From the NCBI GenBank assembly GCA_964628235.1, contig CAZVLU010000034.1:1-39377 (forward strand): 39,377 nucleotides of DNA, written 5' to 3'. Made by a program: the position numbers and the translations under genes. Of this stretch, positions 38,988-39,377 are shown one piece after another. The notes under the pieces are model-generated. The model did not search any database. It was not told the DNA's origin and worked only from the letters and a program-made list of their open reading frames with translations. This DNA is from CAMAVH01 sp964628235 (GTDB lineage Bacteria; Pseudomonadota; Alphaproteobacteria; SMXQ01). Positions within the stretch are counted from its first letter, which is position 1, and every line of letters begins with the position of its first letter.

Positions 38988-39377
38988 ATGGGCGTCACCG
39001 CGTTTCCCCTGGAAAAATCGAATATGGATAAGAACAAGGCCCTCGAAGCGGCTCTCGGACAGATCGAGCGCAACTTCGGCAAGGGCTCGATCATGAAGCT
39101 CGGCCAGCGCGAGGCCTCGGTCGAAACCGAAGTCGTCTCGACCGGCTCGCTCGGCCTCGACATCGCGCTCGGCATCGGCGGCTTGCCGCGCGGCCGCATC
39201 ATCGAAATTTACGGCCCGGAAAGCTCGGGCAAGACCACCCTGGCGCTCCATGTCGTCGCCGAGGCCCAGAAGGCCGGCGGCACTTGCGCCTTCATCGACG
39301 CGGAACTTGCGCTCGATCCGGGCTATGCCCGCAAGCTCGGCGAGCGGATCGGCGACCTGCTGATCTCGCAGCCCGAC
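38988..39377 (+). CDS. recA: Recombinase RecA, N-terminal part (truncated by window edge)
   Basis: 130 residues are visible. Start ATG at 38988 with AAGGAGG upstream; a second ATG at 39024 (MDKNKALEAALGQIERNFGKGSIMKLG) is the position where many RecA proteins begin. STGSLGLDIALGIGGLPRGRIIEIYGPESSGKTTLALHV contains the Walker A GPESSGKT. The catalytic Glu is in FIDAELALDPGYARKLG. The residue after that Glu is Leu instead of the nearly invariant His (EHALDP in E. coli, His97), and Gly replaces Ile/Val at +6. RecA polymerises on single-stranded DNA for recombination and SOS induction. Confidence 0.95.
   Translation, partial: MGVTAFPLEKSNMDKNKALEAALGQIERNFGKGSIMKLGQREASVETEVVSTGSLGLDIALGIGGLPRGRIIEIYGPESSGKTTLALHVVAEAQKAGGTCAFIDAELALDPGYARKLGERIGDLLISQPD

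Overview
The window looks like a chromosomal segment of an alphaproteobacterium. It is GC-rich and carries alphaproteobacterial hallmarks: the flagellar regulator FliX, a CckA-type hybrid histidine kinase next to flhB, a one-cysteine DksA, the FliM-associated small membrane protein, a MotE-like protein and CtrA-type DNA boxes. I cannot fix the order or genus. Apart from the edges, almost the whole window is one flagellar supercluster with its regulators and a probable flagellin-glycosylation island.

Layout. (1) 1-892: the 5' end of a flagellin gene and a second, very small flagellin-like ORF, both on the minus strand, with duplicated leaders. (2) 893-4688, plus strand: a TPR/SPINDLY-type O-glycosyltransferase and two hexapeptide-repeat acyltransferases. 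(3) 14863-4685, minus strand, one long run: flgI, flgJ, flgN, flgK, flgL, fliW, a small unknown gene, then rfbF, rfbG, a sugar C-methyltransferase, an rfbC-like epimerase and an SDR reductase. (4) 15145-16262: fliX, dksA, a tandem repeat and a strong terminator. (5) 19671-16284, minus strand: flgF, flgG, flgA, flgH. (6) 19939-26705, plus strand: fliL, fliM, a small membrane/coiled-coil protein, a MotE-like protein and a 1217-residue TPR protein. (7) 28004-26712: an orphan tricarboxylate-type solute receptor. (8) 29965-28138, minus strand: flhX, an unknown gene, fliO, fliP; then csrA. (9) 30498-36549, plus strand: flgB, flgC, fliE, fliQ, fliR, flhB, cckA. (10) Right edge: fabI, a periplasmic cyclophilin, a low-GC HNH-type gene and the start of recA.

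How the parts fit. The window encodes FliW and CsrA. The flagellin leader shows a GGA-loop hairpin plus a second hairpin that holds the Shine-Dalgarno sequence, which is the layout of a CsrA-repressed flagellin mRNA. The same leader is duplicated in front of the mini flagellin-like ORF. Transcription appears layered. TTAA-N7-TTAA CtrA boxes lie upstream of fliX and flhX, with one-mismatch versions at flgB and elsewhere. Good sigma-54 promoters lie upstream of flgI and flgF, each with one or two copies of the palindrome GGCA-N5-TGCC about 90-145 bp upstream of the predicted start, as expected for a FlbD-type enhancer-binding protein. The CDP-sugar genes can make a C-methylated, 3,5-epimerised 6-deoxyhexose, and the neighbouring TPR-glycosyltransferase is the obvious candidate to attach a sugar to flagellin.

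Limits: all functions are read from protein sequence by eye. Promoter, operator and RNA-structure calls are motif matches without experimental or statistical support. No stretch longer than about 300 bases lacks a gene; the longest gaps (14864-15144 and 19672-19938) are divergent promoter regions described below.
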